Origin: Paramecium tetraurelia
Taxonomy: Eukaryota > Ciliophora > Oligohymenophorea > Peniculida > Parameciidae
Direction: 5' to 3'
DNA length: 64,000 bases
Assembly (NCBI RefSeq): GCF_000165425.1
Contig: NW_001799636.1
Span: 1-64,000 of the forward strand
Shown: one piece after another, positions 38,427-50,751 of the stretch
Numbering within the stretch: position 1 is the first letter of the stretch
Layout of the letters: each line of letters begins with the position of its first letter
Translations under genes and position numbers: made by a program
The notes under the pieces: generated by a model
The model's input: the letters and a program-made list of their open reading frames with translations, nothing else
Told to the model about the DNA's origin: nothing
Database searches by the model: none

Positions 38427-38929
38427 ATAAATATTTAAACGTGATTCAATTACAAAATTTTACACTTTGTAATATTTATTTATATTTATTATTTTTAAAA
38501 CCTAAAATTTTGATTCTTTCTGCTGAGTAATGTGATTAAGATCTTATATTTAATTTTAAATAGGTATAAAGCCAAATATTCAAATAGGCGTTTTGATAAT
38601 TTGTATATTTAAAGTTTGTTGTGATCAAGCATTTAATAAACTGTTATTTTTATGCCTTATCTTTATTTTAGTTTAATTTTTCCATCATATAGTTTACAAT
38701 ATAGAATCGCTAATAATTCCAAAAATAAAGAAATTTGAAAGATTAAAATGAAGTCATCAAAAACATATTTAAAAAATCACTTTGGGAAGGAAATTCTATA
38801 TTGTAAATTAGGAAGACCCAAAAAGTGAAAAATAGCAGTAATAAAAATAAAGAAAGTAAATTGAATGATTTAATAATAATGTGATGAAAAACTATTTATA
38901 TTAAAAGGCAAGTTAAAAAAATGTAAAAT
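38427..38929. other. Intergenic with a 15-bp inverted repeat
   Basis: TTTACAATATAGAAT at 38693-38707 and its exact reverse complement ATTCTATATTGTAAA at 38793-38807 flank 85 bases. No gene recognised in these 500 bases. The repeat could form a hairpin; whether it marks a terminator, a former eliminated sequence or nothing is open. Confidence 0.5.
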
Positions 38930-40978
38930 TCACAAATTTTATATGTTGGTCATTGGGGCTAATTTCCTAGTTTTATTAAATTTAAAATTCGAATTAAGTC
39001 GACCAGGCGATATAGGAATTGAGGAGCTTCGTTATCTAGAGGCTATAGGCTATGTATTAGGCTATAATGTGTTCTGTTCTTAATCTAAAAATTCTTATTT
39101 AGCCTATCTCAATAAAGTTGTGCACATTTCTAATAATTAATCTCTTTTAAATGACTTTCCATCAACCAATATGTCAGATGGGTGATATGCTAAACATGCT
39201 AGTTTAAAGCATTATAATAATTAAATAGATTGACCTGAACAAGAAAGGCATTCACCATTTAATTATATCGATGGTCCTTTCTTATTTTAGCCAGTATAAA
39301 CAAGTCCTCCATCAATTTAAGTGTCCTTAGCTCCCATAAGCTAAATCCCTTATCTGTCAATTTCATCTTGAATCAACAAATGTGTTATTAGGACTAAGAA
39401 ATGAAGTATTGTTTATAAGGTCTTTTTAAATTGTTTGACTTACTCAAAGACGAGATCATTTGGATTTGAGTTGTCTTGACTTAATGCTTTCTTAAGGTTT
39501 TCTTCTAAATTTTTAATTTAATTAGTAGTTGAATTTAATAGTTTTTAATTGTTACTTTGGCATTATGAGATATTAAGGGATATTTAATCATTAGTTTCCT
39601 TTTGATTTTAGACAAGTTGCTTTTTGATATTAATATTCAATTATTTTAGTTCATCAATTTCTTATTAAAATTACTCTTTCATTTATTTGATTTGATCTTC
39701 GTAATATATTAAATTGGAATTATTGGATTATACAGAGTTTTTTTTCTATTATTGCATCATGGCTGACTATTGGGCATCCTTAGAATAGATACTCTCTTTT
39801 CTATGATTGTTAGTGGAATCCTATCTAATTTGGATACTATGTTGAATGTTTGTTCTTTAACTTCTATTATCACTATCCATATCAGAATCTGAAGAATGCG
39901 AGTCCTTTTATTCTTTTTTCTAATTCATAAATATCATTTGACTGATTCTTGAGTTTCTCTTCATGACCTCAGCCAATGCTTTGCTGTATTCATCTATAAG
40001 TATTTGAATATTCGGATCACCGCTATACTCTAATAGTTATTTGTCTAGATAATCAAATTTTTGTTTTTCGAATTAAGTAAATTTATAAAACAACTTTAAA
40101 GGTAGACAAGTGAATAAGGAGTCGCTGATCTGTGCCTGCATGTACATTGGCAAATAATAGATAAGAAACATTTAGACTTATTTATTTTTGTTGATCAATT
40201 GGTCTACTTCTAGAATTTGTTTTTTCAAAGTTGTAATCTACACATCTGCTTTAATTAATCGTGTGTCCATCACTTCGAAAGTGTTTATGTTTTGAGTTTA
40301 TTTTTTATTAATATCTAGAATGGAATCCTAGATCTGTTTTAATTTAACCTACTCTTGTTTAACTATATTGATTAGATCAGAATGCTTATTATCAACTTTA
40401 CCAAATGATTGTTCAATTTCAATAGCAGTGAGTTTCCAATTTTTTGTACTTTCTGTTAAATCTGAGGACAATTGCTTAATGATTTATTCAACACTGGATT
40501 TGAAATTGTCATTTTTTATTTGAATATCTTGAAGATCTTATTCTAGTTTGATTTTGAAATACTCAAGAGTTCTAACAGACTATAAAAATTTTTAGATCTC
40601 ATTATCAGTGCTATCAAGACTTTGTTTGAAGTTGCCAAATTAATCAATCGATTCTCGCTTTTATTGATCGAGTTTCATTTCTAAATCCAAGAATCTTTAT
40701 TTGAAATCTTCAAAGATGGGTATGCCAGCTCCCTGATTTAAGACGATGTCTCTTAAATAAGTAACCTCCTTGTTATTGGTCTTTAGATTTTATTGTAACT
40801 CATCCACGATCATTCGATCTTCATGCATTTATTTTAATGTTGGTTCCATTAATTTCTGAACAAACAACCTAATTTTGGTTTCTACTTCAAACCATTCAAA
40901 CTCTCTAATCTTATAGCTTTATTGCTATTTGATTTGTTCTGTCAGTTTTGCCGAGTTACTATTTTAACTATCAAACAT
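38930..40978 (-). CDS. Long coiled-coil protein with conserved Cys-containing C-terminus
   Basis: A single exon of 682 residues, MFDSQNSNSAKLTEQIK to APMTNIQNL. Residues about 20-300 are continuous heptad-type coiled coil (LMEPTLKQMHEDRMIVDELQ, IKQLSSDLTESTKNWKL), then a globular-looking part (YLPMYMQAQISDSLFTCLP), an acidic Ser/Asp-rich linker (DSHSSDSDMDSD), a second coiled coil (YYEDQIKQMKEQFQQEIDEL) and a C-terminal region with GECLSCSGQ and ACLAYHPSDILVDGK followed by a basic tail. Long coiled-coil proteins of this build are often cytoskeletal, basal-body or axonemal in ciliates, but that is inference. No TGA occurs and no intron is needed. Confidence 0.82.
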
Positions 40979-41125
40979 CTTGTAATTAATTTTTATATCT
41001 ATAATAATAGTTATATAGAAAACATTTCTCAAAACCTTTTGATTAACCACTTTGTCTTCTATTTCTCATAATCCTTTGTTCTAATAATGAAGAGTTTGTG
41101 TGTATCTTAAATTAAACTGCCAATA

Positions 41126-41146
41126 TGGATAGGAAATTCCTATCCA
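41126..41146. repeat. Perfect 10-bp palindrome arms around one base
   Basis: TGGATAGGAA-A-TTCCTATCCA. It lies in the 390-base gap between two minus-strand genes, so it could be a hairpin in the 3' region of the small gene at 41367-41573; no function shown. Confidence 0.55.
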
Positions 41147-41366
41147 ATTTTCAAAGTACTTATAACAACAAAGAGCGTAATCAATTTATACAAGGTTTTA
41201 TAAACTAAAGTTAAAAGAGTCAATACTAAATGTCTCATATCATTTTAAGAGTATGATAGAATTGTGAGTATTCTGGAAGTGCTGGTTTTTTAGTGTTGAG
41301 AAGGCAAAAATGAAACAGTAAATTTCAATGGATTTATAAAGAAAGAGTATAATTATAAAGCAATCA

Positions 41367-41573
41367 TCATATAGACATTGGCTTTTGTTTTTGTCTTCTT
41401 AACAGTATTGGATTTTTCTCAAGGCAATAAATCTGCTTCTCTTACTTGGTATCGAAATTAGTCTTAGATTTGGTGAATTTTTTACTCCAGCTGATGGTGT
41501 ATTCATTCATCAGTCCAGGGTTGGCATAAAAGAAAGGCGGATGCTTTTTTGATTTTGTGCTTTGACATCCCAT
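41367..41573 (-). CDS. Small N-terminally lipid-modified-type protein (MGCQS start)
   Basis: A single exon of 68 residues from MGCQSTKSKKHPPFF to QKQKPMSI at TGA. It has one internal TAA (Gln) and so is missed with the standard code. The N-terminus MGC followed by Ser and Lys fits combined N-myristoylation (Gly2) and palmitoylation (Cys3), as in small membrane-associated proteins and the N-termini of many kinases and calcium-binding proteins. The rest is strongly basic with no other domain. Because it is short, it could be chance; the composition and motif argue for a real gene. Confidence 0.5.
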
Positions 41574-42259
41574 TTTGAGATTTCTTAAAATTATTTAAAT
41601 ATTCTGAACTTATAATCAATAAATATATCTTATCATCCAAAGTAGTGGATATAATTTAATAAATAATAAATTATCTAATTCAAAGATTTACTCTCATATT
41701 TTAATTATTAGAGCGGGTATTATACCCAAAATTTATAGAAATGCTTAAATCTATTCATTACTAAGTATTGTCATAAGATTTAAAATGGATTTATTTAGTT
41801 TGAAGAAAATCTAATGATAAGTGCTTTACTAAAAGGATTAATAATTATTATTAGAATTTAATTTGTAATATTAAATTAATTGTATTTTTCACAGAATTTA
41901 ACTTAGAAGGCAAATAGACAGTTTATCTTAAAGGTTTAGTGTAATTAAACTAAATTGAATATAATTAATATTAGTATGCTGACAATTCTAATTTATTCCA
42001 AAAAAATATCTATCACAAATTTTAAAGTGCTTTTCAAATAGCAAAATTATAAGATGGCTATGGTTGTCCAGTGATTTCTTGGTTCTTTTTATTAATGATA
42101 AAATGAATATATATTTGGGATATAAGACTAAGAAAAAAGACAGAACTTCTAGATTGAGCCATCTAAATTTTGGAATAAGATTATGTTTATGATTTTAAGA
42201 AGACATCAACAAAGCTACTTTTTTGATTCTTTAGTTATAATTAAAATTATATATAATTT
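41574..42259. other. Intergenic with a possible plus-strand gene fragment
   Basis: Between about 41895 and 42105 the plus strand reads as a protein-like stretch with TAA/TAG as Gln (NLEGKQTVYLKGLVQ, then AFQIAKLQDGYGCPVISWFF) ending at TGA, preceded by a possible 30-nt intron whose 3' end is TTTCACAG. I could not find a start or consistent upstream exon. It may be a fragment of a lost gene. The rest holds nothing recognisable. Confidence 0.4.
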
Positions 42260-43022
42260 TCATAATCCAAGTTTTGCTAAAATTTAGGAATCTTTTATTT
42301 CAAGAGCTTAATTGATGACGTCTCCCAACTGTTGTTTGGATTGTATTAATTAATAGGCATTATTCTCGTATTGGAATTTAAGTTTATTGATTTATTGCTT
42401 TCTTTGTTACAATTCGTGTTGCAATTATTGAATACTAGTGGCTAGTTCAGCATTTTCCATATCAATTTATGCCCATTTCATTTGACCTTAGACATACTAC
42501 TATTCTAATTCTTTGAGACTGTCATTTCTATTAGTAAGGTGTGAGAGATCCACACAACTGTGAAAGACATCTAGTGTATCATGTTATTTGACTCGAATGG
42601 CTGTAGTTTATGCATTTTAGAGCTAATGAATAGTAGGGAGATCATACATCTTTAAGGGTTCTGTAGAGTTAACTGAATTGATGCAACTAATTCTAAGACT
42701 TAAAGTTTAACCATTTTCTAACTGCTTGACAATTGAATTCTTAGTCATTTTATTCCATAATTAATGTGTTTGGATTGATGCAATTCGCAATAACTATTTC
42801 CAAACCTCCTGATCCACTAATTTTTTTGATTCCTAGAATGTAATTAGGTTTACCTTTCCTGAGAATATCTTTGTAATGTATGTATTCTATGGATTTGACA
42901 CTTTCATCCTAAAATATGTACAATTCAACATCTTCATTTTTGAGATAGTGTTCACTCTTGATTGAGTGAATCTTCTCATTTTGTACAGCCACTATTTCAC
43001 AGCCTTTGGACAATATTTTCAT
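42260..43022 (-). CDS. PH-like domain protein with C-terminal coiled coil
   Basis: Two exons joined by a 25-nt intron (42623-42647) give 245 residues; the intron is needed to pass a TGA and to reach the coiled-coil frame. Residues 1-115 have the look of a pleckstrin-homology-type barrel: strands around GCEIVAVQNEKIHSIK and VKSIEYIHYKDILRKGK, then ILGIKKISGSGGLEIVI, closed by a helix with the conserved-type Trp (FNCQAVRKWLNFKSQ). The C-terminal 110 residues are coiled coil (LKELEQQYVQGQMKWAQI, ELATSIQQLQHELQQRKQQ). PH domains bind phosphoinositides or proteins at membranes; the assignment is by pattern and moderate in strength. It lies 39 bases downstream of the 3' end of the Vps8-like gene. 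Confidence 0.72.
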
Positions 43023-43061
43023 TTAATATTTAAAGTATGCATTTATTGAAATTATATAAAT

Positions 43062-46000
43062 TCATTTTCTTTTTTTGTTTAGTTTCGACTGTTTCTCTTC
43101 CATCTCTTGTTTCTTCCTCTTCATTTCATTCTGCTTATTACAATAATCAATGTCTCTGTTGGTATCCTCCATGATATTATAATTGTCATTCCTCTTCCTA
43201 TCAAAGTAATAAAGTTTATTCACTCTTTTTTTCTATATAAACATTAATAACATACTCTCTTCTCCATGGTTTCTTCTGACACTTTAGGTATGAATTTCAC
43301 ATCATCACTGTTCTGCTGACTCGAAGAATTATTGAATTTGTTCACATTCTCTATCTCTTCCTTCAATAATTCATTATCATCCTATTCCAAATTGGTTGCA
43401 CCTTCCAAGACCTTAGAATTCATCAATTTATATGAGTATGTTTGGTCTACCTTGAAACACAGATTGCAAAATGCCACTCCCTGATACATCATAACGCACT
43501 TCTTATGATAATTATGTTTGCATTCAAACACTACAAAATCATCATTACTAACTTTGCAATCCCCATCCAAACTCTACTCAGTTCTGTTCTTATAACAAAT
43601 CCTATTACTAGTAATGCCAATCTTCGATTTCTGAATGTAGACAGTTAATTTCTCGTAAATGTCATTCATTAACAGGTACTGTACATTTGATTACAAATGC
43701 TAAGTGTACAGATAATTTTGAATTATCTCCTGGAATGCCTTCTTCAATTGTCCCAAATCTAAATTATTATACCTGTTTGATAATTAATAAATAAGAGATC
43801 CCAAATTAGATACTTCTGCAATTGTTGCAAAGATGTGACAGATTTGAGTGGTGAATATACTATGCTTCATAAAGTTCTAAGATGGACTATCAAATATTAA
43901 ATTGTCTCTTATATCAATTAGTTGATCTAATAAAGTATACCATTTCTCTTCATTCTTTTCGAATTTATCATTCTTACAAATCTTCACAATTTTCTAAATT
44001 TGATTAACTATCTCATTTGTGGCTGCAAACTTTGCATCTTCAAATGGCTTCATAATATTAATTTCTTCCTAAGCCTAACCATTCTTCTTTTTCTTTTTGC
44101 CCATAGGAAATAATATTTTTAAATTGGCAAGTTTATGATGTTCATCTGATCCTCCTCCACCTAATCTCATCGATAGTTTATAGTTCTAATCCAACTCAGT
44201 TTTATGCTTTTGTATAATCTATCTTAATATTTAACAAGATATCGAAACTGATTCCACTATTCGTCCCATTTTCTCTAAAATATACGCTTGGGCTGCCAGT
44301 ATTTTATATTATTTGCAAGGTTCCAATATCTCTTCTAAGGGATAATCATACTGTGAGACTTCCTCAATTATTTTGTCAGGATTCAATTGGCACAACAATT
44401 ATATGTTGATTATGAGGAAGTTGGAATCTACCTTATTCCCCAATTCTCTCTCTCTTTTAATTACATTGTCAATGTATTGCAATTGTAATTCTGGAAATTA
44501 AGATAACTTCTCAATTACTACCTTCTCTGATTCACTATTGTAATTTGAGAATATGATCCTAGTTTTATTCCAATCGATTTGTATCAAATCACTAATCTTC
44601 AAAATCAGGGCTGATCTCATTTGATTGAAATTGTCCTGATCTGATTATTGCAATTCCTTCATTCTCATCTCCACCCAATCAAACACGAGATTTCTTACAA
44701 ATCTGTTTTGCGAAGTCAAAAAGAAATTAAACGCTCTTGTGAACTCCTTCTTTCTCTCTGCAAAATATATGCTAATCATCGAAAATGTCGTAAAATCAGC
44801 CTCATAACTCAATCCCAATACTGCACTTGATATTTCCTTCTCCAATTTAATTGCTATATTTATAAAATATTAACATTTCAAAAATTCTATTATATCTTTT
44901 TTATAATACCATTGCAATACTATATCTTGCATTTTCTGATCATCCTTAATACTATCAATTAATTCAGTAAAGTAGATCCAACAAAATACTTGTGGATTCT
45001 TTAACATATAACTTAAATATTCCACAATTCTTGATCCATGTCCCCCAAAACTAATAAAGTACCTTACTTAAAATAATATAAATTGAATTTGCAAGTCATC
45101 CAAGAAGCTCTCTTGTTTGTGAAATTATTAAAATGATTTTTAAAACTCATTCTCTCCTGCTTGTATGACACTTATCACCTTGCTTATGATCAACATCGTT
45201 CTACTGAAATTACTATTATCATATTTCTTTTGGTACTCCAAAACCTTCAACAACACCTCAAATGTGGATATTGTTTACAGGGTCATCAACTTCTCTATCG
45301 TCTAATCATTCAACAACCAATTCACTAATTACTTTTTTATCTCGACCTGCTTCTTCTCCTCCATCATATCCCCCAAAGCATCATTATTGATAAATATCAT
45401 TTTCATAATAGCCAATGCTCTACAGGCATAATAAATGCAAGTCTCAAACTGTGCCTTCTCTATCATCGTCAAAATGACTGACCAAATCTTCAAAATCGGA
45501 GTCAAATACTATTCCATATCCCCTTGAAAACAAATGATTGCCAAACTCTTCATTAATCCATACTTCAAACAAATCTTGATTAATTGGTCAGACTTTATAA
45601 TCTTATGATCCAAAGATTAAATCATCATCTAAATCAAATCTAATCGCTTCTCATTCATGTAAATCTCTATAATTTTATTCAGCATACTCACAGGTATCCT
45701 TTTAACAAACTTCTACTAATAAAAGGGTTATAAACAATATAAGAAAAACTGATGATTGTCTTTGAGACTCTGATTTACATCATTCATGATCTTTTCAAAT
45801 AACAAATCGTATGAATCACATTTCAACAAAAACTCAATCAATATTGATAACATAATCTGATTAGTCATCTTCAATTCTTGCAATTTATATTTACTAGCAT
45901 CCTGCATGGCTGAAATATTGGTTTAAATTAATTGCACACAAATCTTTATATATTTCAATGACAGATCTTCCACACTGTGTTTTATCAATGAATATCTCTC

Positions 46001-47516
46001 ATCCTTATTCAATTCTATGAACTCACTATAATATTCATTAAATCCCAAGTACAAACTCAACACATAATTCATGCAATACAGCCACTCCTCCTCTTGAATC
46101 AAGTGCTTTACTATCTTCCCCTGTCCAACCAAACTACTCTGAACACACCTATCATTAAAAAGAGCATTCTAATGCGAAAATTGTTGACTGTAATTGCAAA
46201 TGGGATCATTGTATAACTTCAATTTAACATACTGCTGAGTGACTTTTTTCATTAATGTCTTACACCTTCTGAATTAATATCCTGTAGGTCTGAATCCTGG
46301 ATTATCAAAATATTAATGCTTGATTGAACTCAACTGCTGTTCTGATTAATTCATATCAATATGCAGAGTATTCATAATTATAATTCCTTTGTCAGAGTAC
46401 AACAAATACAGAGAATCCTTCAAAAAGTCACATTCATAAACTAAACTCCCTACATTGATGTATTAGGATCTATGAAATATAGATGAACCCATTTCAATTT
46501 ATCTGTCATTCTCCAAAACCAAGTGATGCAATTTGTTATCCCAAACAAATGCCATCACATACCTCCTACTCAATTGATCCTTGATTCTCACCAGACCTCT
46601 CCCTATGGCGCAAGATGTTTTAAATATTTGTGAATCTCTTACCTTCCTTGGATTCTTGAATTCATATACTAACTTAAATGTAATCTCCTTTGTACTCATG
46701 ATTTCAACATAAACAACCCAAAAAAATTAAATGCTATTGATCCCAATTAAGATACGATTCTCAGTCATTTAAATATACTTCATTGATCCTGTAGGAAATT
46801 ACATTGTGTCGAGCAATTCCCATTCATCTATTGAATAACTGAATATGCCCTTTGTAAAATTAATCAACAAGGATTATCCAGAAGCGTCTATTGATGTTGT
46901 TACAAACTATTCCTCTTTGTTTTTCCATATGCACCGTATTACTATTATTCTCTGTATATGAATATTTGGAAATGCTTACACCAAAATTCCTTTGTTGCTA
47001 TCGATCAACAAAATGGCCTTATTTTAACCACAAAATAACAAATTACCATCCTTACTAAATTCCATGCACGATATCTCACCTAATGGAAGTATATACTCCT
47101 TCTCTTTCTTCTTATTCCATATTTATAAAAATTCTGCATAAGCTATTGCAATCTTATTTTTTTATACTGCCAAACACTTTGGATTGGGTTTTGTATGAGG
47201 GAATACCTCAAATTCAAATATGTCCTTGAGTTTCGGCTAATAATACAACGTCTATGATTAAAGTGGAAATGAATAATCAAATTGCTCATTCTAATACTTA
47301 AACTTTGTTCCATCTAATGAAATCTCTTACAGATATTTTGGATTCTAGAACTCCTTCCTGCTTTATTATTAATGAGTACTAAATTATTTGATCCAATTCC
47401 GAAGAATAAAATTGTTGAAACACACCCTCAGGAGTTATTTCTGTCCTTAAAGCACTCTCATTCAAGTCTAAATTAATCCTCCTCTACTCCTGCTTCTACT
47501 GGTCGTTGTAGTACAT
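43062..47516 (-). CDS. Vps8-like CORVET/HOPS-type tethering subunit with C-terminal RING
   Basis: Three exons with introns at 47358-47379 (22 nt) and 43233-43255 (23 nt) give 1469 residues; exon length is an exact multiple of three and there is no internal TGA. The N-terminal about 450 residues read as beta-propeller blades (CLAVQKNKIAIAYAEF, ISCMEFSKDGNLLFCGQ, ILLIDSNKGILVQAF), the next about 800 as an alpha-solenoid, and near residues 1300-1350 is a zinc finger of RING type (FVVFECKHNYHKKC and FCNLC), followed by a basic, Lys-rich tail. Propeller, solenoid and RING in this order and size are typical of Vps8 (early-endosome CORVET) and related class C Vps subunits (Vps11, 18, 41). Ciliates are known to carry expanded Vps8 sets. 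Which subunit it is needs a search. Confidence 0.75.
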
Positions 47517-47605
47517 TTGACAGTGTATATTAATATAATTTTATATTAAACAAAAGAAAAATATCAATTCATATTTATTGACTATATAAATATTTAAGAA
47601 ACATT

Positions 47606-48839
47606 ATTAATAGAAATATTATAATATAGATGTTAAATTTGGTTTACGATTGTGAGGAAGTGTATAGCTATGAAAATAAAGAAATAATAGAAAAAGTTTT
47701 AAAGTTTGACTCAATAGGAGAAGTTAATTTAGATGAAAAAAATAAATCAATCACATATAAAATAAATCGCAGATAATGTATTCGATTAAGAGATTTGATA
47801 TTTTGGATTGTATTTAATATTAATATTCATTATCTTAATAGGAATCAGACTTTGTACGTATTCATTTAGGATAATTGCTGCATCTAATCATACTATTATT
47901 ACAATAAGTACGTTTAATTGAATCTCTAGGAATTGAACATGATTATCTTGATTTAACTAGAATTTGGCTTCATTTAAGTAATAATAGTGAGCATCCAAGT
48001 CTTATTTATCAAGCTTTGTATTATTCAATTCATTTTACAGGATATTAATGTACATTTTATCAAAAGCAATATTCTTCATAAAATGCATCTATTAATGTCA
48101 AAGAAATAATATAAATTATCTTTAATCGCTGTTTTTATAAAATTCATTTAAAATTTAATAATGTAGACAAAAGGAATGAAATATATAATTCAATAGTAAA
48201 ACCAATAATGGATTTATGTAAGTCCAATTCAAATAATATTGAAATCATTACTTGTATTTAAGATAAAATGAAGAAATACAATTATTAAGATGATCTAAAG
48301 AAAAACCTCATTTAATGTTTGGATATAGATGATTAATGTAATGATTATGTTGGATCTAACAGGCAAAAATCTATTCAAAAGGTTAATGAAGATTTAACAC
48401 GAATCGTATCATTTGGAAGTTAATATGGTTAAGTTACTATTGAATATTTGTTATCAGAAGCAATTCCGATGATGAGTTAATACTTTGGAAAACAATTCAA
48501 AACTTTAGTTTGATTATTTTAATAAAGCTTAACAATTTTATCAATTTATTTAGACAAATTAAAACAAGCTCAAAGATGAAATTTAAAAATATTTTTTACA
48601 TTTGATTCCATATGGCTTAAAAGAAAAAGAAAAGGAATATAAATTTGAAATAACTCAAGATGAAATCAAATAACTTGAAGATCAAATTATAAGTTCAATA
48701 TTTCAATCTCCATATATTCAATATTTTAATAACACTTATTGGTTATATACTAAAAACGAAGAATATATAAATTATCAATTATCAGCAGCATAAAAATTTA
48801 TCTATTAAGAAGTTTAAGAATAAGTGAATCTATTATTTA
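47606..48839 (+). repeat. Direct repeat, copy B (pairs with 37153-38389)
   Basis: Same orientation and nearly identical to copy A. The two copies lie about 10.45 kb apart and enclose three minus-strand protein genes, a fourth small one and intergenic DNA. Confidence 0.9.
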
Positions 48840-48877
48840 CATTACAGAATGTGATTTTAGTTGAGGATATAATATGA
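47630..48877 (+). pseudogene. Gene-family copy B, broken
   Basis: Starts MLNLVYDCEEVYSYENK like copy A and ends with the frame QEVQEQVNLLFTLQNV at TGA 48875-48877, differing from copy A only in the last 15-20 residues. It has at least two frame changes: loss of one base near 47845, where copy A and the intact paralogue keep the frame, and gain of one base near 48482. Copy B keeps the frame where copy A is broken (IESLGIEHDYLDLTRIWL), so the two copies decayed independently after duplication. No function is known. Confidence 0.7.
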
Positions 48878-49153
48878 ACTATTTTTTTATAAAGTATTTG
48901 AGTTAAAATTTATACTTTTTTAGAGAAATAATTAACAAAAAGTTAAGTAAAGAATGTTAATTTTCGATAAAATTATTCTGCTAAATCAATTTTGAATCAA
49001 TCATTATACGACATCATAAAAACTGAATAATTCTTCGTAATAATGTCTCTATATGACATATTATTCTTAATTTGAATGTTATAAGTACATTATTAAAATG
49101 TACTTAAAATAAAATTAATAAGAAAAACACTTCATAAATATAAATATAAATAA
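48878..49153. other. Convergent intergenic region
   Basis: A+T-rich sequence between copy B and the 3' end of the B-box-like gene; no gene seen. Confidence 0.5.
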
Positions 49154-50332
49154 TCATACTAATTTAAGGGAAGTATTCATTGCTTTGAAGGCATAGTTTT
49201 TATCAATTTTTTTATCGTTTTTTTCATTAGCTCTTGAAATTAATTTGGATACATAAACTTTATTATTAGGATTTAACGTGTTTGTATTCATGTTAGATGG
49301 ACAAAAAGATTTGATGATGTCTGGTTCAGGTTTCTAGTCTTCGGATTCTGATTGATTGTCAATCAACATCATCTGATAAGAGTTTTCAATGTCATCTCGT
49401 TCGATCATTTAAGAATGACCTTCCTCATAGATTTCTTCAGTCTTGATTTCAAAGGGGGAGACGTATTCTTGATCCTTCTTGGGAGTCTTACTCAGAGATG
49501 GAGCCATTTTGGGTAATTTAGGTTGAGTGAATTGCTCCTTGTTTTCAAAGCTGACATAGACACTATCATTGGATTCTATTTTATTTTTTTGTTCATGGAG
49601 ATTTTTCTTTATTAAACAAGTTTTGAGTGAATGTACAGTCATAAGATGTGTAATGTTGATTGGTTCATTGAGAGTAACTTTCAAGACTTCAATGGGTGTT
49701 TTTTGAATGCATTCAGTTCTGTCAATAAATAAATGTAGATTCTTATTATAGCTAGTCATAATTTCATTAAAAGGTTCATTTTGCATTTGTCTGAGAATAC
49801 CGTCGAGATTGGTTTCGACATCGGTTTTCATGCTAATGGTTTCAGACCTAGACAATTATAAACAAGATATTGAGTCATCATATTGTTTGGATAGAGTTTT
49901 AAAGTTAGTGAATAATTGTTAAAGCAATCGCATTTTCTCATCTTCCAAACATTAACTAATTTAAACGTGGAATCTTTCGACTTTCTCTCTTTATTAATCA
50001 TAATACTTCTGAATATCTTCTCGTTTAGCGATCAGGGCATTCATTAGTCTGTCTATCTAAGGTATTGAATTATTGACCGAGGTGATAAATTTAAGGATTT
50101 GGTCTCTTCTATAGTCATCCTCTAGCCCTGGAATTTCTTCAACTTTCATTCCTTTACCCACCATGTTAACAGCACATTTGGAACATAATTGGAGAGAGGA
50201 ATCCTTCACAACATGATATTTGGCCTTTTTGTTTTAATGATTAACACATTAATTCAATTTGCGAGGTTTCTCAGTATTTTGATCATTCGGTTTAATTTTT
50301 GAGGGAGTAAGTCTTTATCTGATGTTTGACAT
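49154..50332 (-). CDS. B-box-like zinc finger protein with coiled coil
   Basis: A single exon of 392 residues. Near the N-terminus (residues about 25-60) is CVNHQNKKAKYHVV followed by LCSKCAVNMVGKGMKVEEI, which matches the B-box-type zinc-binding pattern common in ciliate proteins (C, H, then CxxC). A coiled coil follows (IDRLMNALIAKREDIQKYYD, QREKVERFHVQISQCLED, MRLLQQLFTNFKTL), as in TRIM-type and related proteins, then a low-complexity, charged C-terminal half ending AFKAMNTSLKLV. No RING domain precedes the B-box, so ligase activity is not implied. Function is probably protein-protein interaction. Confidence 0.75.
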
Positions 50333-50751
50333 GGGAGTTGATGAAAATTTGAATTTAAATAATTAAAAAAGTAAAAAAATATACAATATACATTAAATTT
50401 CTCATAGAGTACTCGCTCATATGCCTTACTGATGAGAGAATAATGACAGAATCTACTTCTAGTCAGATCAGCTTTTTTGAGATGATAGTTAGTAATTGAG
50501 GATAAATGGTATCTATATTTATACAAATATGTAAGTATTGGTTAATAAAGAAGAGGTTGAAAAACTCAATAGATTGAATTTACTATTCCAATTGTTAACG
50601 ATGAATGATCGCATATTTATCGATGTAATTAAAATCATCTTATTTGTATTGGATATAAGAAGAATTCAACTAAATAAATTCATAGTAATATTGTTGAATA
50701 TTGTATCAAATCATGATTCCATAAGTGCAAGAAACTGATTATCTTTACAGC
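50333..50751. other. Divergent intergenic region
   Basis: About 420 bases between the B-box-like gene start and the lyase gene start. A short plus-strand open frame at 50538-50738 has no support, although TTTACAG just before the lyase ATG resembles a splice acceptor; no donor in phase was found. Confidence 0.5.

Noticed and set aside
50254-50526. 90-codon minus-strand frame overlapping the start of the B-box-like gene
   Set aside because: No real ATG start, crosses the true start in another frame and has no domain; the 392-codon frame with zinc-binding pattern is preferred.
50538-50738. 66-codon plus-strand frame before the lyase gene as an upstream exon
   Set aside because: A TTTACAG acceptor-like site precedes the lyase ATG, but the only GT donor gives the wrong phase, and the lyase is full length from its own ATG.
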